Shown: positions 25,235 through 35,188 of the stretch, piece after piece
Position numbering within the stretch: position 1 is the first letter of the stretch
Layout: each line of letters begins with the position of its first letter
Assembly: GCF_000739435.1 (NCBI RefSeq)
Contig: NZ_CP009159.1
Coordinates: forward strand, 248,001 to 312,000
Source of the DNA: Actinobacillus suis ATCC 33415
Lineage (GTDB): Bacteria; Pseudomonadota; Gammaproteobacteria; Enterobacterales; Pasteurellaceae
Direction: 5' to 3'
Length of the DNA stretch: 64,000 bases
Program-made: the position numbers and the translations under genes
The notes under the pieces: model-generated
The model's input: only the letters and a program-made list of their open reading frames with translations
The model's database searches: none
What the model was told of the DNA's origin: nothing

Positions 25235-28000
25235 GTGAAAAAATTCGATTTCAATTTTACTTATATTGCGATTCAGTCAGCACTATTAATGTTCTCAAGT
25301 GGTGTGGTTGCTGATACAAATAGTGGAGAAGCAACCTTGGATGAGATTTCAGTAAAAGCAAAAGCTGAAGCCTATCGCCAACAAAATGAAGTAACAGGAT
25401 TGGGGAAAATCACAAAAAATATTCAGGATCTTAATAAACAACAAGTATTAAATATTCGAGATCTGACTCGTTATGACCCTGGAATTTCTGTGGTAGAACA
25501 GGGGAGAGGGGCAACAAATGGTTATTCGATTAGAGGTGTTGATCGAAATCGAGTTGCATTAATTGTAGATGGACTACCGCAAATTCAATCTTACAAGAGC
25601 CAATCACTCAATGCTAAAAGTGGTGCAATTAATGAAATTGAATACGAAAACATTCGAGCCATTGAATTTAGTAAGGGGGCAAGTTCTTCGGAATATGGCA
25701 GCGGTGCGTTAGGTGGAGCGGTCGGATTTCGTACAAAAAATGCAAGTGATGTGATTAAAGAAGGGCAAAATTGGGGCTTAGATAGCAAAACAGCTTATGT
25801 AAGTAAAAACCACCAGTTAATGGAATCATTGAGTTTTGCTGGGCGTTCAGGTGGTCTTGAAGGACTTATCCAATATACACATCGTCAAGGGAAAGAAACA
25901 GATATTCATAAAGACGCAACAAACATTACACAGAGTTTTTTCCGAGTAGTGCCAGATGATTTTAATCTTGATAAAAAAGCGAGCCATAATTGGTTTGTTT
26001 TAAAGGAAAATTGCCCAACAGGCAAAGGCGACAGAGCAGGTTGTGTACCACGCCCTACTTCTCAAGGTGCAAAAGTAATAAAAGACTCTACCAAGGCACA
26101 GGATTATACCGGCGATGGTCGAATTGTTCCTGATCCAATGAAATATCGCTCAGGTTCTTGGCTTGTTAAATTGGGTTACCAATTTTCGCCTAATCACTCA
26201 GTAAATACAGTCTTTGAACACACTAAACAACGTTATAGCATCCAAGATATGACAGTTCCTAAATATGGCAGTTTGCTATATAACGGAAAAGGACAACTTG
26301 ATAAGAAAAAAACAGAAGTGGAGTATTCTCTATTTGGTCGAAGTTATTATGATAAAGATCCTTCAGAAGCAATAGGATACGGTGATTGGAGCACTTTTTG
26401 GAGTAAGTCATCATTTTATGATGAATGGCATACTAAACGTCGTTTAGGAATGGAGTACCAATATAAGAGTTTGAATGATAAGGCCATTTTTGATCGCATT
26501 ACAGCCAATTTAGATCAGCAGAATATTCGTATCTTAACGGATTGGAAGTCTTTACGTTGTAGCCCGTATCCAACAGTGGATAAAAATTGCAAAGTAACAG
26601 CAGATAAGCGAGATTCTCGAGCGAGTACAGAACGAAATATTTATAAAGAGCAGCATAAGCAAGCTAAGCTTACTTTTGAGAAGGATTTATCGATAGGTAA
26701 TACGCTACATTTATTGAATTTATCAATGAGTTATGACCGAATGCGTTCAAATCATAAACGAGATAACTATGGTTCTGATTATATTTACTATACAAAAGAC
26801 GCAAAAAGTTTAGATGAAACGACCGCTTATCGTGATGTTGGTTCAGATAAAATAGGCACTTATCAATCACCATTAATTGTAGAGAAAAATTTTGCCCGAG
26901 TGAAACACGATAATTTCTGCAAAGAATATGGGATTGATGGCGGACGGAATAAAGGCGTTACAGATTGCTCTGCACATATTATCAAAGGACAACATTACTC
27001 AATTGGATTAAGTGATCGTATTTTCTTTGGTGATAAAGTAGATCTTGGCTTTGGTGGCCGTTATGACTATCATCGCTTTAAATCAGATGATCATTGGACG
27101 TCAGCAGGAAGTTTTAAAAACTTCTCTTGGAGTACAGGTTTAACTTTACGTCCTATTCAACCTGTGGCGCTTTCATACCGCATTTCTAGCGGTTTCCGTG
27201 TGCCATCATTTGATGAAATGTTTGGCTATCGTATTCCTGGTGCAGAAGATAGTAAGTATTGGGACGAAGATCACCGCCGAGCAGATTTTGCACCAGAAAA
27301 AGCGTTAAATCAGGAAGTGGGTATTGCATTTAATGGCGATTTTGGTTCACTTGAGGTAAGCTATTTTGATGATCGTTATAAAGATTTGATTACTTTTGCC
27401 AAAAGGAAAGGGCTTGATGGGCAAAGTGGTTTCTACAATCTGCACGCTATCAAATTAACCGGAATTAATGTTGTCGGTAAATTGAATTGGAATGGCATTT
27501 GGTCGGCATTACCTGAAGGGCTTTATTCAAATTTAGCTTACAATAGAATCAATGTGAAAAATGTGAGCACAAAACCAGGTTATGTATTTGTTACGAACCC
27601 ATTGTTAGATTCTATTCAGCCTGCTCGCTATATTGCAAGTCTTGGCTATGATGAGCCAAATGGAAAATGGGGGATAAACAATATTTTTACTTACTCAAAA
27701 GGTAAAAATGCGAATGAGCTTGTTGGCACTCGCTTCCATTACTCAGGAGATATTCCACAGAGTGCAACTGTTCAACGAACCAAATCTTGGTACACATTTG
27801 ATATGATAGGCTATTACCAGCTAGCAAAACATTTCACACTACGAGCTGGTGTATATAATCTAATGAATCGTAAATACAATACTTGGGAAGCAGTTCGCCA
27901 ATCTTCAGTGAATAGCGTAGTACGTATTCAGAACCGTGGACATTCGAGCTATGCTGCACCGGGGCGAAACTATGTACTAAGTTTAGAAGCCAAATTTTAG
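25235..28000 (+). CDS. tbpA: Transferrin receptor TbpA, TonB-dependent
   Basis: 921 residues. Outer-membrane channel that strips iron from transferrin held by TbpB. Signal peptide about 1-26 (cleavage after SSGVVA), TonB box near LDEISVKA (about 35-42), plug domain to about 190 (GRGATNGYSIRGVDRNRVAL), then the 22-strand barrel, ending in LSLEAKF with the terminal Phe. Start is GTG 25235, eight bases after AAGGAG. An ATG at 25230 gives only ATG-ACG-TGA, whose stop overlaps the GTG, so a two-codon minigene sits on the start. No tonB-exbB-exbD genes are adjacent. Confidence 0.96.
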   Translation: MKKFDFNFTYIAIQSALLMFSSGVVADTNSGEATLDEISVKAKAEAYRQQNEVTGLGKITKNIQDLNKQQVLNIRDLTRYDPGISVVEQGRGATNGYSIRGVDRNRVALIVDGLPQIQSYKSQSLNAKSGAINEIEYENIRAIEFSKGASSSEYGSGALGGAVGFRTKNASDVIKEGQNWGLDSKTAYVSKNHQLMESLSFAGRSGGLEGLIQYTHRQGKETDIHKDATNITQSFFRVVPDDFNLDKKASHNWFVLKENCPTGKGDRAGCVPRPTSQGAKVIKDSTKAQDYTGDGRIVPDPMKYRSGSWLVKLGYQFSPNHSVNTVFEHTKQRYSIQDMTVPKYGSLLYNGKGQLDKKKTEVEYSLFGRSYYDKDPSEAIGYGDWSTFWSKSSFYDEWHTKRRLGMEYQYKSLNDKAIFDRITANLDQQNIRILTDWKSLRCSPYPTVDKNCKVTADKRDSRASTERNIYKEQHKQAKLTFEKDLSIGNTLHLLNLSMSYDRMRSNHKRDNYGSDYIYYTKDAKSLDETTAYRDVGSDKIGTYQSPLIVEKNFARVKHDNFCKEYGIDGGRNKGVTDCSAHIIKGQHYSIGLSDRIFFGDKVDLGFGGRYDYHRFKSDDHWTSAGSFKNFSWSTGLTLRPIQPVALSYRISSGFRVPSFDEMFGYRIPGAEDSKYWDEDHRRADFAPEKALNQEVGIAFNGDFGSLEVSYFDDRYKDLITFAKRKGLDGQSGFYNLHAIKLTGINVVGKLNWNGIWSALPEGLYSNLAYNRINVKNVSTKPGYVFVTNPLLDSIQPARYIASLGYDEPNGKWGINNIFTYSKGKNANELVGTRFHYSGDIPQSATVQRTKSWYTFDMIGYYQLAKHFTLRAGVYNLMNRKYNTWEAVRQSSVNSVVRIQNRGHSSYAAPGRNYVLSLEAKF

Positions 28001-28015
28001 CGAAGATTAGTATAA

Positions 28016-28046
28016 GAAAAAGGCACTCTTTCGAGTGCCTGTATTT
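28016..28046. terminator. Bidirectional terminator between tbpA and rho
   Basis: AGGCACTC (28021-28028), TTTC, GAGTGCCT (28033-28040), with GAAAAA on the left and GTATTTTG on the right. It can stop transcription from both convergent units. Confidence 0.85.
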
Positions 28047-28050
28047 TGCA

Positions 28051-29313
28051 TTATGAACGTTTCATTACTTCGAAGAATTCTTCGTTAGTTTTTGCAACGC
28101 TAAGTTTATCAATTAACCATTCCATTGCAGCCACTTCATCCATTGGATTCAGTACCTTACGTAACATCCACGCATTGCGGTGTTCTTCTGGCGACATTAA
28201 TAAGTCATCTTTACGTGTACCAGAACGGTTAAACTCAATAGCCGGGAATACACGGCGTTCCGCAATTTTACGAGAAAGGTGTAATTCCATATTACCGGTA
28301 CCTTTAAATTCTTCGAAAATAACTTCATCCATTTTCGAACCTGTATCAACCAATGCGGTTGCGATAATGGTTAAGCTACCGCCTTCTTCTACGTTACGAG
28401 CTGCACCGAAGAAACGTTTTGGTCTGTGTAATGCGTTTGCATCCACACCACCGGAAAGGATTTTACCTGAAACAGGGGTCACAGTATTGTAAGCACGAGC
28501 AAGACGAGTGATTGAGTCTAATAGAATAACCACGTCTTTCTTGTGTTCTACCGAGCGTTTTGCTTTTTCAATTACCATTTCTGCCACCTGTACGTGACGT
28601 GTTGCCGGCTCATCAAAAGTTGAGGCAATTACTTCGCCGCGTACGGTACGTTGCATTTCGGTAACCTCTTCCGGACGTTCGTCAATCAGAAGTACGATCA
28701 ATTCACATTCTGGGTAATTATGCGTAATACTTTGCGCAATATTTTGTAGTAGAACGGTTTTACCAGCTTTTGGTGGAGCTACGATCAAACCACGTTGACC
28801 TTTACCGATTGGAGATGCTAAATCAAGAATACGTGCGGTTAAATCTTCGGTTGAACCGTTTCCACGCTCCATTTTTAAACGTGAATTTGCGTGTAATGGC
28901 GTTAAGTTTTCAAATAAGATTTTGCTGCGAGAAACTTCAGGTTTGTCATCATTAACAAGATCAACTTTTAATAATGCAAAGTAGCGTTCACCTTCTTTCG
29001 GCGGGCGAATTTTACCTTCGATTTTATCACCGGTTTGAAGATTAAAACGGCGGATTTGGCTTGGTGAAACATAGATATCATCAGGACCAGCGAGGTATGA
29101 ACTGTCTGCCGAACGTAAGAAACCGAAACCGTCAGGAAGAATTTCTAATACGCCTTGGCCAAAGATATCTTCACCGCTTTTAGCGTGTTGTTTGAGGATT
29201 GCAAAAATAATGTCTTGTTTACGTAAACGAGCTAAGTTTTCTAAGCCCATTTGATTTTCACCCATTTCGACAAGTTCCGAAACCGGTGTATTTTTTAATT
29301 GAGTAAGATGCAT
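28051..29313 (-). CDS. rho: Transcription termination factor Rho
   Basis: 420 residues, nearly equal to E. coli Rho. RNA-binding N-terminal domain with DGFGFLRS (about 61-68) and the RNP-like [10 protein letters not shown]; Walker A APPKAGKT (about 179-186); the Q loop and R loop further on ([13 protein letters not shown] near 265). ATG 29313 is chosen: the open frame extends 57 residues upstream, but [14 protein letters not shown] is the family start and the extension crosses the cysK terminator. A 170-bp leader precedes it, consistent with autogenous control, though I can show no specific element. Confidence 0.97.
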   Translation of the reverse strand: MHLTQLKNTPVSELVEMGENQMGLENLARLRKQDIIFAILKQHAKSGEDIFGQGVLEILPDGFGFLRSADSSYLAGPDDIYVSPSQIRRFNLQTGDKIEGKIRPPKEGERYFALLKVDLVNDDKPEVSRSKILFENLTPLHANSRLKMERGNGSTEDLTARILDLASPIGKGQRGLIVAPPKAGKTVLLQNIAQSITHNYPECELIVLLIDERPEEVTEMQRTVRGEVIASTFDEPATRHVQVAEMVIEKAKRSVEHKKDVVILLDSITRLARAYNTVTPVSGKILSGGVDANALHRPKRFFGAARNVEEGGSLTIIATALVDTGSKMDEVIFEEFKGTGNMELHLSRKIAERRVFPAIEFNRSGTRKDDLLMSPEEHRNAWMLRKVLNPMDEVAAMEWLIDKLSVAKTNEEFFEVMKRS

Positions 29314-29461
29314 AGGAAATATATTGATTATGAAAAAAATAGATTGGAAATCTGTATGATACGGAATGCCGTAATTTGACGGTCGAGGATTATACAGCAA
29401 ATAGCCTAATTTTGCAAATTTTTTGCGAAATTTAACCGCTTGTAACGTGATATTAGAAATG

Positions 29462-29486
29462 AAATGCCGGCATTTTGCCGGCATTT
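29462..29486 (-). terminator. Terminator after cysK (minus strand)
   Basis: AATGCCGGC and GCCGGCATT flanking a short A/T loop (29463-29485), reading into TTTCT on the minus strand. An uptake signal (29435) follows in the rho leader. Confidence 0.7.
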
Positions 29487-29498
29487 TGTGTGAATAGA

Positions 29499-30449
29499 TT
29501 AAATTTCTACACCTTCAAATAATAGTGTACTTAAATAGCGTTCTGACGCAGATGGGAGAATAGCAACGATTTGTTTATCGGCAAATTCCGGTAATTTTGC
29601 AAGACGATCCGCTGCTGCAACTGCCGCACCGGATGAGATGCCAACTAAAATACCTTCTTCCGCCATGATTCTGCGCGCAGTTACAATCGCTTCTTCACTT
29701 GAAACTTGTTCAACGCGGTCGATTAAGCTTAAATCTAAGTTTTTAGGAATAAAACCTGCGCCGATACCTTGGATTTTATGTGGACCCGGTTTTACTTCTT
29801 CACCATTTAAGGTTTGCGTGATAACCGGTGATTCTTTCGGCTCAACTGCGACAGAAAGAATTTGTTTACCTTGATCTTGTTTGATGTAACGAGAAATGCC
29901 GGTAATCGTACCGCCAGTACCTACGCCTGCTACAATCACATCCACATTACCTTCGGTTGCATTCCAAATTTCAGGACCAGTTGTTTGCTGGTGAATTGCC
30001 GGATTAGCAGGGTTTTCAAATTGTTTTAAAATCACATAACGATTCGGATCGCTCGCCACAATTTCTTCCGCTTTGGCAATTGCACCTTTCATACCTTTTG
30101 CTCCTTCGGTTAATACAAGGTTAACGCCTAAACCACGTAATAAACGTTTACGCTCAGTACTCATTGTTTCCGGCATGGTAAGCGTGATTTTATAACCACG
30201 TGCGGCTGCTACGTAAGCCAATGCAATACCTGTGTTACCGCTAGTTGCATCTACGATTTCTTTACCTTCAGTTAAAATACCATCTTTTTCTGCTTGCCAT
30301 ACCATATTGGCACCGATACGGCATTTTACGCTGAAACTTGGATTACGAGATTCGATTTTTACTAATAAGTTGCCGTTTTGACCAAAATTTTTTAAACGAA
30401 CAAGAGGGGTATTACCAATAGTATAAGAATTGTCTGCATAGATAGTCAT
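29499..30449 (-). CDS. cysK: Cysteine synthase A (O-acetylserine sulfhydrylase)
   Basis: 316 residues. PLP enzyme making cysteine from O-acetylserine and sulfide. Schiff-base Lys42 in [10 protein letters not shown], substrate loop SGNTGIALA (about 69-77), phosphate cradle [10 protein letters not shown] (about 176-185) and [10 protein letters not shown] near 270. Start ATG 30449 with AGGAATT upstream. Apparently monocistronic, with its own promoter in the 30450-30594 gap. Confidence 0.96.
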   Translation of the reverse strand: MTIYADNSYTIGNTPLVRLKNFGQNGNLLVKIESRNPSFSVKCRIGANMVWQAEKDGILTEGKEIVDATSGNTGIALAYVAAARGYKITLTMPETMSTERKRLLRGLGVNLVLTEGAKGMKGAIAKAEEIVASDPNRYVILKQFENPANPAIHQQTTGPEIWNATEGNVDVIVAGVGTGGTITGISRYIKQDQGKQILSVAVEPKESPVITQTLNGEEVKPGPHKIQGIGAGFIPKNLDLSLIDRVEQVSSEEAIVTARRIMAEEGILVGISSGAAVAAADRLAKLPEFADKQIVAILPSASERYLSTLLFEGVEI

Positions 30450-30593
30450 AATTATTAATTCCTTTAGTATGAATAAGAGGTTGAGGTGAGAATACGTTAT
30501 TTTGGATAAAGATGTTAGTGGTGAAAATTTATTTTATATAACTGAAAGATATATAGACTGTACCACCTTCACATAAGCGGTTTTAGGACATAA

Positions 30594-30640
30594 AAAGCGG
30601 TCTAATCTTACAAATTTTTTGCAAAATTAGACCGCTTGTA
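30594..30640. terminator. Inverted uptake-signal pair after thrB
   Basis: AAGCGGTCTAAT (30595-30606) and ATTAGACCGCTT (30626-30637) pair perfectly over 12 bp. On the minus strand the stem is followed by TTTTTATG, so it acts as the thrAB terminator. The remaining 30450-30593 holds the cysK promoter region, and I see no gene in it. Confidence 0.75.
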
Positions 30641-30661
30641 ACTAACTAAATTAGCGGGTAA

Positions 30662-31612
30662 TTATTTCAACTCTCGTGCGCCTTGATTATCGACTTTACA
30701 AATATGGATAAATCCTTCGTTGTTTTGCAGATATTCTTTTTCAAGGTAAGCAACCAGTTTTTGAGCGTGTTCCAAATCCGGAGCGATTGCATACATTGTC
30801 GGGCCGGAACCTGAAATACCTACCGCTAATGCACCTAAATCTTTGCAACCTTGGCGTACAACTGGGAAGTTTGGCAACAAGTTTTCACGATAAGGTTCAG
30901 CAATCAGATCTTTCATCATTGTTGCAGCCAATACGTCTTGATGCGTATGGCAAGCGTGCACAAATGAGCCAAGATAGCGTGCTTGTTGAATCATATCTTG
31001 ACGAGTATAGTTTTTCGGTAAAATCGCACGAGCTTCTGCAGTCGAAACTTCCACGCCTGGATAAGCTAATACCCAATACCACTCATCAAAGAACGGAATG
31101 GTTTGGCAAATATTACCAAGTGATTGGGTCATTAACTGCAAACCGCCTAAATAACACGGTGCGACGTTATCGTAATGGATTGAACCGGAAATACGTCCTT
31201 CTAATTCCCCCATCATTTCTAACAATTCCATTTTTGAGAACGGTTCGTCATGGAATTTATTTAACGCAACTAATGCCGCTACGATTGAACAAGCACTTGA
31301 GCCTAAACCGGAACCAATCGGCATATTTTTTTCAAGGGTAAGGCGTAAATTTTTGACTGAGCCACCTCGTAATTTCAAGCGTTCGCTAAATAATACGTAG
31401 GCTTGATAAACGATGTTTTTTTGTGGCTCTTTCGGTAATTTACGTACGAAATAACCGGCACTTTCCAATTCAAAGGCGGTTTCGCAATCTTCAATTTGTA
31501 CCACGTCACCGAGTAACGAACCGTCAATCGGTGAGATTGCCGCACCTAAAGAGTCAAAACCTACGCTAAGGTTAGCACTAGAAGCGGGAGCATAAATTCG
31601 TAACATTGTCAT
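30662..31612 (-). CDS. thrB: Homoserine kinase ThrB
   Basis: 316 residues, GHMP kinase. Phosphorylates homoserine. [17 protein letters not shown] at the start and the ATP loop [17 protein letters not shown] (about 95-111) are intact; [10 protein letters not shown] near 262 is the C-terminal glycine motif. ATG 31612 overlaps the thrA stop by one base; the second ATG at 31606 would give the start used by E. coli. Unlike many relatives, no thrC follows: the next element is a terminator. Confidence 0.95.
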   Translation of the reverse strand: MTMLRIYAPASSANLSVGFDSLGAAISPIDGSLLGDVVQIEDCETAFELESAGYFVRKLPKEPQKNIVYQAYVLFSERLKLRGGSVKNLRLTLEKNMPIGSGLGSSACSIVAALVALNKFHDEPFSKMELLEMMGELEGRISGSIHYDNVAPCYLGGLQLMTQSLGNICQTIPFFDEWYWVLAYPGVEVSTAEARAILPKNYTRQDMIQQARYLGSFVHACHTHQDVLAATMMKDLIAEPYRENLLPNFPVVRQGCKDLGALAVGISGSGPTMYAIAPDLEHAQKLVAYLEKEYLQNNEGFIHICKVDNQGARELK

Positions 31613-34068
31613 TAGTTTGCGCCTCCTTGGAGTGTGCGAAGAATATCGGCAAAAATACCTGCGGCAGTTACATCAGTTCCTGCACCATAACCTCTTAATA
31701 AGAGAGGAATCGGACTGTAGTAACGGGTTAAGAATGCAAGTGCATTTTCACCGTCTTTTACTTTATAAAGCGGATGGTTTTCATCGACAGCTTCAATTGC
31801 TACACGGCATTTATCGCCGGTAATTGAGCCGACATAACGTAATACTTTGCCTTCCGCTTTTGCTGCTTGAACACGTTGAGCAAATTCTGAATCGACTTCC
31901 GGTAATACTTTTAAGAATTCTTCCTTGCTCATGCCTTCAGAGAAGCCTTTCGGTAATACGCCTTCAACTTCGATATCATCGAATTCCAATGCTAAACCGG
32001 TTTCACGCGCAAGAATTAACAGCTTACGCGCTACGTCCGCCCCCGAGAGATCATCACGAGGATCTGGCTCAGTGAAACCTTTTTCTTTCGCAATTAAAGT
32101 TGCTTCTGAAAGGCTTAAGCCTTCGTCTAGTTTTCCGAAGATAAATGAAAGTGAACCGGATAAAATCCCTTCGAATTTTTCTACTTCATCACCGGCAGCC
32201 AGCAAATTCTGTAAGTTTTCAATTACCGGTAAACCTGCGCCTACATTTGTTTCGTATAAGAATTTATGCTGACCTTGGCGAGCGGCATCACGAAGCTCTT
32301 GGTAATATTGATAGCTACCTGTATTCGCTTTTTTATTTGGCGTTACGACGTGGAAACCTTCTTTTAAGGCTCGAGTATAAAGGTTTGCTACAGATTGTGC
32401 TGCAGTACAGTCAACAAATACCGGGTTAACTACATGATGCAATTTGATAAATGATAACAATACGTCAAAGTCTGAAGGTTGAGTTGCCGTTTCTAAGTCG
32501 CTTTTCCAGTTATCTAAATTTAAACCGTTTTCATTGAGTAACATTTTGTCGGCATTTGCTAATGCACATACTCGAATTTCAATGTCCTTCTTTGCTAAAA
32601 AATCTTTTTGTTGTTTGATTTGCTCGATTAATTCGCCGCCAACACCACCGACCCCAACGAGAAAGACATCAATTGATTTTTTATTGCTAAATAAACCTTG
32701 GTGAGTCGCTTTTACCGCTTCAATTGCTTTATTCATCGGAACTACTGCAGAAATTGAACGTTCTGACGAACCTTGTGCAATCGCAACAATACTGATATTT
32801 GCTTGCGCAAGTGATGAGAAGAAACGAGCAGCAACACCTTTCGCGGTACGCATACCGTCACCAACTACCGAAATAATTGAAAGCTCACGAATCATATCAA
32901 TCGGATCTAAATCGCCGTTTGTAAGTTCTTGAGCAAATTCCGCATTTAAACAAGCGGTCGCTTTTTCGGCAAATTTTGCAGGTACACAGAAGCTAATACT
33001 GTATTCAGAAGAAGATTGGGTAATTAAGATGACTGAAATACCGGCTTTTGACATGGTAGAGAATACACGAGCAGCCATGCCGACCATACCTTGCATACCA
33101 GAACCCGAAACGTTAAACATTGCAACGTTATCAAGGTTAGTAATACCTTTCACTTTTAAGCTGTCGGTTGCTACGTTACCGTCAATTAATGTGCCTTTTG
33201 CATCAGGATTTGCGGTATTTTTAATTAAGCACGGGATATTTAACGGGACTAACGGGCCGATGGTACGTGGGTGAATCACTTTCGCACCGAAGTAGGAAAG
33301 CTCCATCGCTTCTTGGTAACTCATTGACTCTAAACAAATCGCTTCAGGCACTAAGCGAGGGTCACAGGTATAAACACCGTCCACATCCGTCCAAATTTCG
33401 CAACAATCCGCTTTTAAGCAAGCAGCTAAACACGCAGCCGAATAGTCAGAACCGTTACGACCAAGTAATACGAGTTCGCCATTTTCATTACCAGCGGTAA
33501 AACCAGCCATTAACACCACGTTTTTCTTCGGAATTGAATCTGCATCAACACGCTTGGTCGATTCGGTAATATCTACTGAAGATTCTAAATAACTACCATG
33601 AGCTAATAATTTTTCAACAGGATCAATGCGAGTAACTTCATAACCTTTGGCTTCGAACCAAGCTTGCATCATTGCGATTGATAATTTTTCACCACTGCAG
33701 TGAATGGTTGCCGCTACATTATCCGGCAATGCTTTTGTTTTTGCCGCTTCGCTCGCAACATCTTGAATTTGGGTCAGTTCCGCTGCGACTAAAGCTAATA
33801 AACCATCACGATCCACATTATTATTTACTGCATAGAGACCATTAATAATGTTGTGGAAGATTTCAGTTGCTTCTTTGAGATTGGATTCGAAAGATTCGCC
33901 AATAATTGCTTTATCAACAATAGCGACAAGATGATTGGTGATTTTAGCCGGAGCGGAAAGTACACCTGCCGCTTGGTCTTTTAAGTGTGCCTTTTCGATG
34001 ATATCGGCCGCTTGCATAAAGCGTTCCGGGTTAGCAAGCGATGTACCGCCAAATTTAAGAACTCGCAT
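31612..34068 (-). CDS. thrA: Bifunctional aspartokinase I / homoserine dehydrogenase I
   Basis: 818 residues. Catalyses the first and third steps from aspartate to threonine. Kinase domain opens with KFGGTSLAN (about 5-13) and carries GRNGSDYSA near 200; two ACT regulatory segments (about 315-460) bind threonine; the dehydrogenase half begins near [14 protein letters not shown] (about 465-478) and contains the [14 protein letters not shown] region near 620. Full length. AGGAG precedes the start. Controlled by the thrL attenuator upstream. Confidence 0.97.
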   Translation of the reverse strand: MRVLKFGGTSLANPERFMQAADIIEKAHLKDQAAGVLSAPAKITNHLVAIVDKAIIGESFESNLKEATEIFHNIINGLYAVNNNVDRDGLLALVAAELTQIQDVASEAAKTKALPDNVAATIHCSGEKLSIAMMQAWFEAKGYEVTRIDPVEKLLAHGSYLESSVDITESTKRVDADSIPKKNVVLMAGFTAGNENGELVLLGRNGSDYSAACLAACLKADCCEIWTDVDGVYTCDPRLVPEAICLESMSYQEAMELSYFGAKVIHPRTIGPLVPLNIPCLIKNTANPDAKGTLIDGNVATDSLKVKGITNLDNVAMFNVSGSGMQGMVGMAARVFSTMSKAGISVILITQSSSEYSISFCVPAKFAEKATACLNAEFAQELTNGDLDPIDMIRELSIISVVGDGMRTAKGVAARFFSSLAQANISIVAIAQGSSERSISAVVPMNKAIEAVKATHQGLFSNKKSIDVFLVGVGGVGGELIEQIKQQKDFLAKKDIEIRVCALANADKMLLNENGLNLDNWKSDLETATQPSDFDVLLSFIKLHHVVNPVFVDCTAAQSVANLYTRALKEGFHVVTPNKKANTGSYQYYQELRDAARQGQHKFLYETNVGAGLPVIENLQNLLAAGDEVEKFEGILSGSLSFIFGKLDEGLSLSEATLIAKEKGFTEPDPRDDLSGADVARKLLILARETGLALEFDDIEVEGVLPKGFSEGMSKEEFLKVLPEVDSEFAQRVQAAKAEGKVLRYVGSITGDKCRVAIEAVDENHPLYKVKDGENALAFLTRYYSPIPLLLRGYGAGTDVTAAGIFADILRTLQGGAN

Positions 34069-34111
34069 AGTTTCTCCTGATGTTTAGTTTGATGTTTGCA
34101 AATTTGGATAT

Positions 34112-34137
34112 AAAAAAACCCGCTTATAATGCGGGTT
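34112..34137 (-). terminator. thr operon attenuator terminator
   Basis: On the minus strand AACCCGC-ATTATAA-GCGGGTT followed by seven T. The left arm (ACCCGCA) can instead pair with TGCGGGT just after the thrL stop codon, giving the antiterminator, and GCACTAT in the thrL coding region pairs with ATAGTGC at its end as the pause hairpin. All three mutually exclusive structures can be written down. Confidence 0.9.
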
Positions 34138-34176
34138 TGGTTAATTCTTTCCGTTTTACTGGTACAGACACCCGCA

Positions 34177-34233
34177 CTATGCTTTATACATAATGGTAAT
34201 AGTGCTGCCGGTGGTAATGATAAAACGATTCAT
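34177..34233 (-). CDS. thrL: thr operon leader peptide
   Basis: An 18-codon ORF reading MNRFIITTGSTITIMYKA, then TAG. Four Thr and four Ile among 18 residues, clustered at positions 5-14, is the signature of the threonine/isoleucine attenuator peptide. When charged Thr- or Ile-tRNA is scarce, stalling here would free the antiterminator. It is far shorter in Thr runs than the E. coli ThrL but has the same logic. The start codon has no strong Shine-Dalgarno site (ACAGATAAT precedes it). Confidence 0.9.
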   Translation of the reverse strand: MNRFIITTGSTITIMYKA

Positions 34234-34269
34234 ATTATCTGTTTCTGTATAGTTAATTAAAACGGTGAT

Positions 34270-34306
34270 GTATGGAGAGAATGGGGGAAAGCGTTTGCTT
34301 TGTCAA
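34270..34306 (-). promoter_or_regulatory. Candidate thrL promoter
   Basis: TTGACA on the minus strand (34306-34301), a perfect -35, followed after 17 bp by the weak -10 CATTCT. A better -10 is not visible at the right distance; TATACA near 34250 is too far. The -35 is persuasive, the -10 is not. Confidence 0.4.
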
Positions 34307-34375
34307 TGGCTTTTTGCGGAAATAATGTTCAGTTATAACAAGAAAGGAGTAAAAAGATTAAAAAATAACATTTTT

Positions 34376-34389
34376 TTGATTTAGATTAA
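34376..34389 (+). promoter_or_regulatory. Candidate FNR box upstream of sodA
   Basis: TTGAT-TTAG-ATTAA, 9 of 10 matches to TTGAT-N4-ATCAA. It is about 30 bp upstream of the probable -10 TATATT (34418-34423), a position where FNR binding would block or affect transcription. Anaerobic repression of Mn-SOD by FNR is established in E. coli; here it is inferred. Confidence 0.5.
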
Positions 34390-34462
34390 AAATGGTGCTT
34401 TTCTAAACGCTTTTTGGTATATTGCACCTGATTTTAACTAACCTAACAAAAAGGACCCTAAA

Positions 34463-35104
34463 ATGGCATATCAATTACCAGAATTAGGCTACGCTTATGA
34501 TGCGTTAGAGCCACATTTCGATAAAGCAACGATGGAAATCCATCACTCAAAACATCACCAAGCATACGTAAATAATGCAAATGCAGCATTAGAAGCTCAC
34601 CCAGAGCTTTTAGAAAAATGCCCGGGTGCGTTAATTAAAGATTTAAGCCAAGTTCCGGCAGAAAAACGCACAGCGGTACGTAACAACGTTGGCGGTCACG
34701 TAAATCACACGCTTTTCTGGAAAGGTTTAAAAACCGGTACAACTTTACAAGGCGCATTAAAAGATGCGATCGTTCGTGATTTCGGTTCAGTAGAAGCATT
34801 CCAAGCAGAATTTGAAAAAGCGGCAGCAACACGTTTCGGTTCAGGCTGGGCCTGGTTAGTCGTTGAAGACGGTAAATTAGCGGTTGTTTCAACGGCAAAC
34901 CAAGACAACCCGGTAATGGGTAAAGAAATTGCAGGCGTTTCTGGTTACCCACTTTTATGTTTAGATGTTTGGGAACACGCTTACTATTTAAATTACCAAA
35001 ACCGTCGTCCGGACTACATTAAAGCATTCTGGAACGTAGTAAACTGGGACGAAGCGGCTCGTCGTTTCGAAGAAAACGGTTCACACTGCGGTTGTGCAAA
35101 ATAA
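34463..35104 (+). CDS. sodA: Superoxide dismutase SodA (Mn family)
   Basis: 213 residues, cytoplasmic Fe/Mn superoxide dismutase. Metal ligands His27, His82, Asp168 and His172 are all present ([24 protein letters not shown]). GGH at 77-79 and the Gln near 146 region agree with the Mn rather than the Fe type. The C-terminal tail NGSHCGCAK carries two cysteines and a histidine that I do not associate with the usual SodA ending. AAAAGGACCC precedes the start. Confidence 0.95.
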   Translation: MAYQLPELGYAYDALEPHFDKATMEIHHSKHHQAYVNNANAALEAHPELLEKCPGALIKDLSQVPAEKRTAVRNNVGGHVNHTLFWKGLKTGTTLQGALKDAIVRDFGSVEAFQAEFEKAAATRFGSGWAWLVVEDGKLAVVSTANQDNPVMGKEIAGVSGYPLLCLDVWEHAYYLNYQNRRPDYIKAFWNVVNWDEAARRFEENGSHCGCAK

Positions 35105-35134
35105 TTGAGTAAATTACTCAAAGCTATACAATAA

Positions 35135-35178
35135 ACAAGCGGTCGTTTTTGCAAAATTTTTTGTAAAAACGACCGCTT
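35135..35178. terminator. Inverted uptake-signal pair between sodA and alr
   Basis: AAGCGGTCGTTTTT (35137-35150) and AAAAACGACCGCTT (35165-35178) form a perfect 14-bp stem around GCAAAATTTTTTGT. Lies between convergent genes and is flanked by A/T on both sides, so it can act in both directions. Confidence 0.8.
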
Positions 35179-35188
35179 ACTATATGGA

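Noticed and set aside
28046..28492. 148-residue open frame antisense to the end of rho
   Set aside because: Rho is certain on the other strand; the antisense frame is a codon-bias shadow with no start signal or known domain.
29314..29484. 57-residue N-terminal extension of Rho
   Set aside because: It reads through the cysK terminator and an uptake signal; the family start MHLTQLKNT is at 29313.
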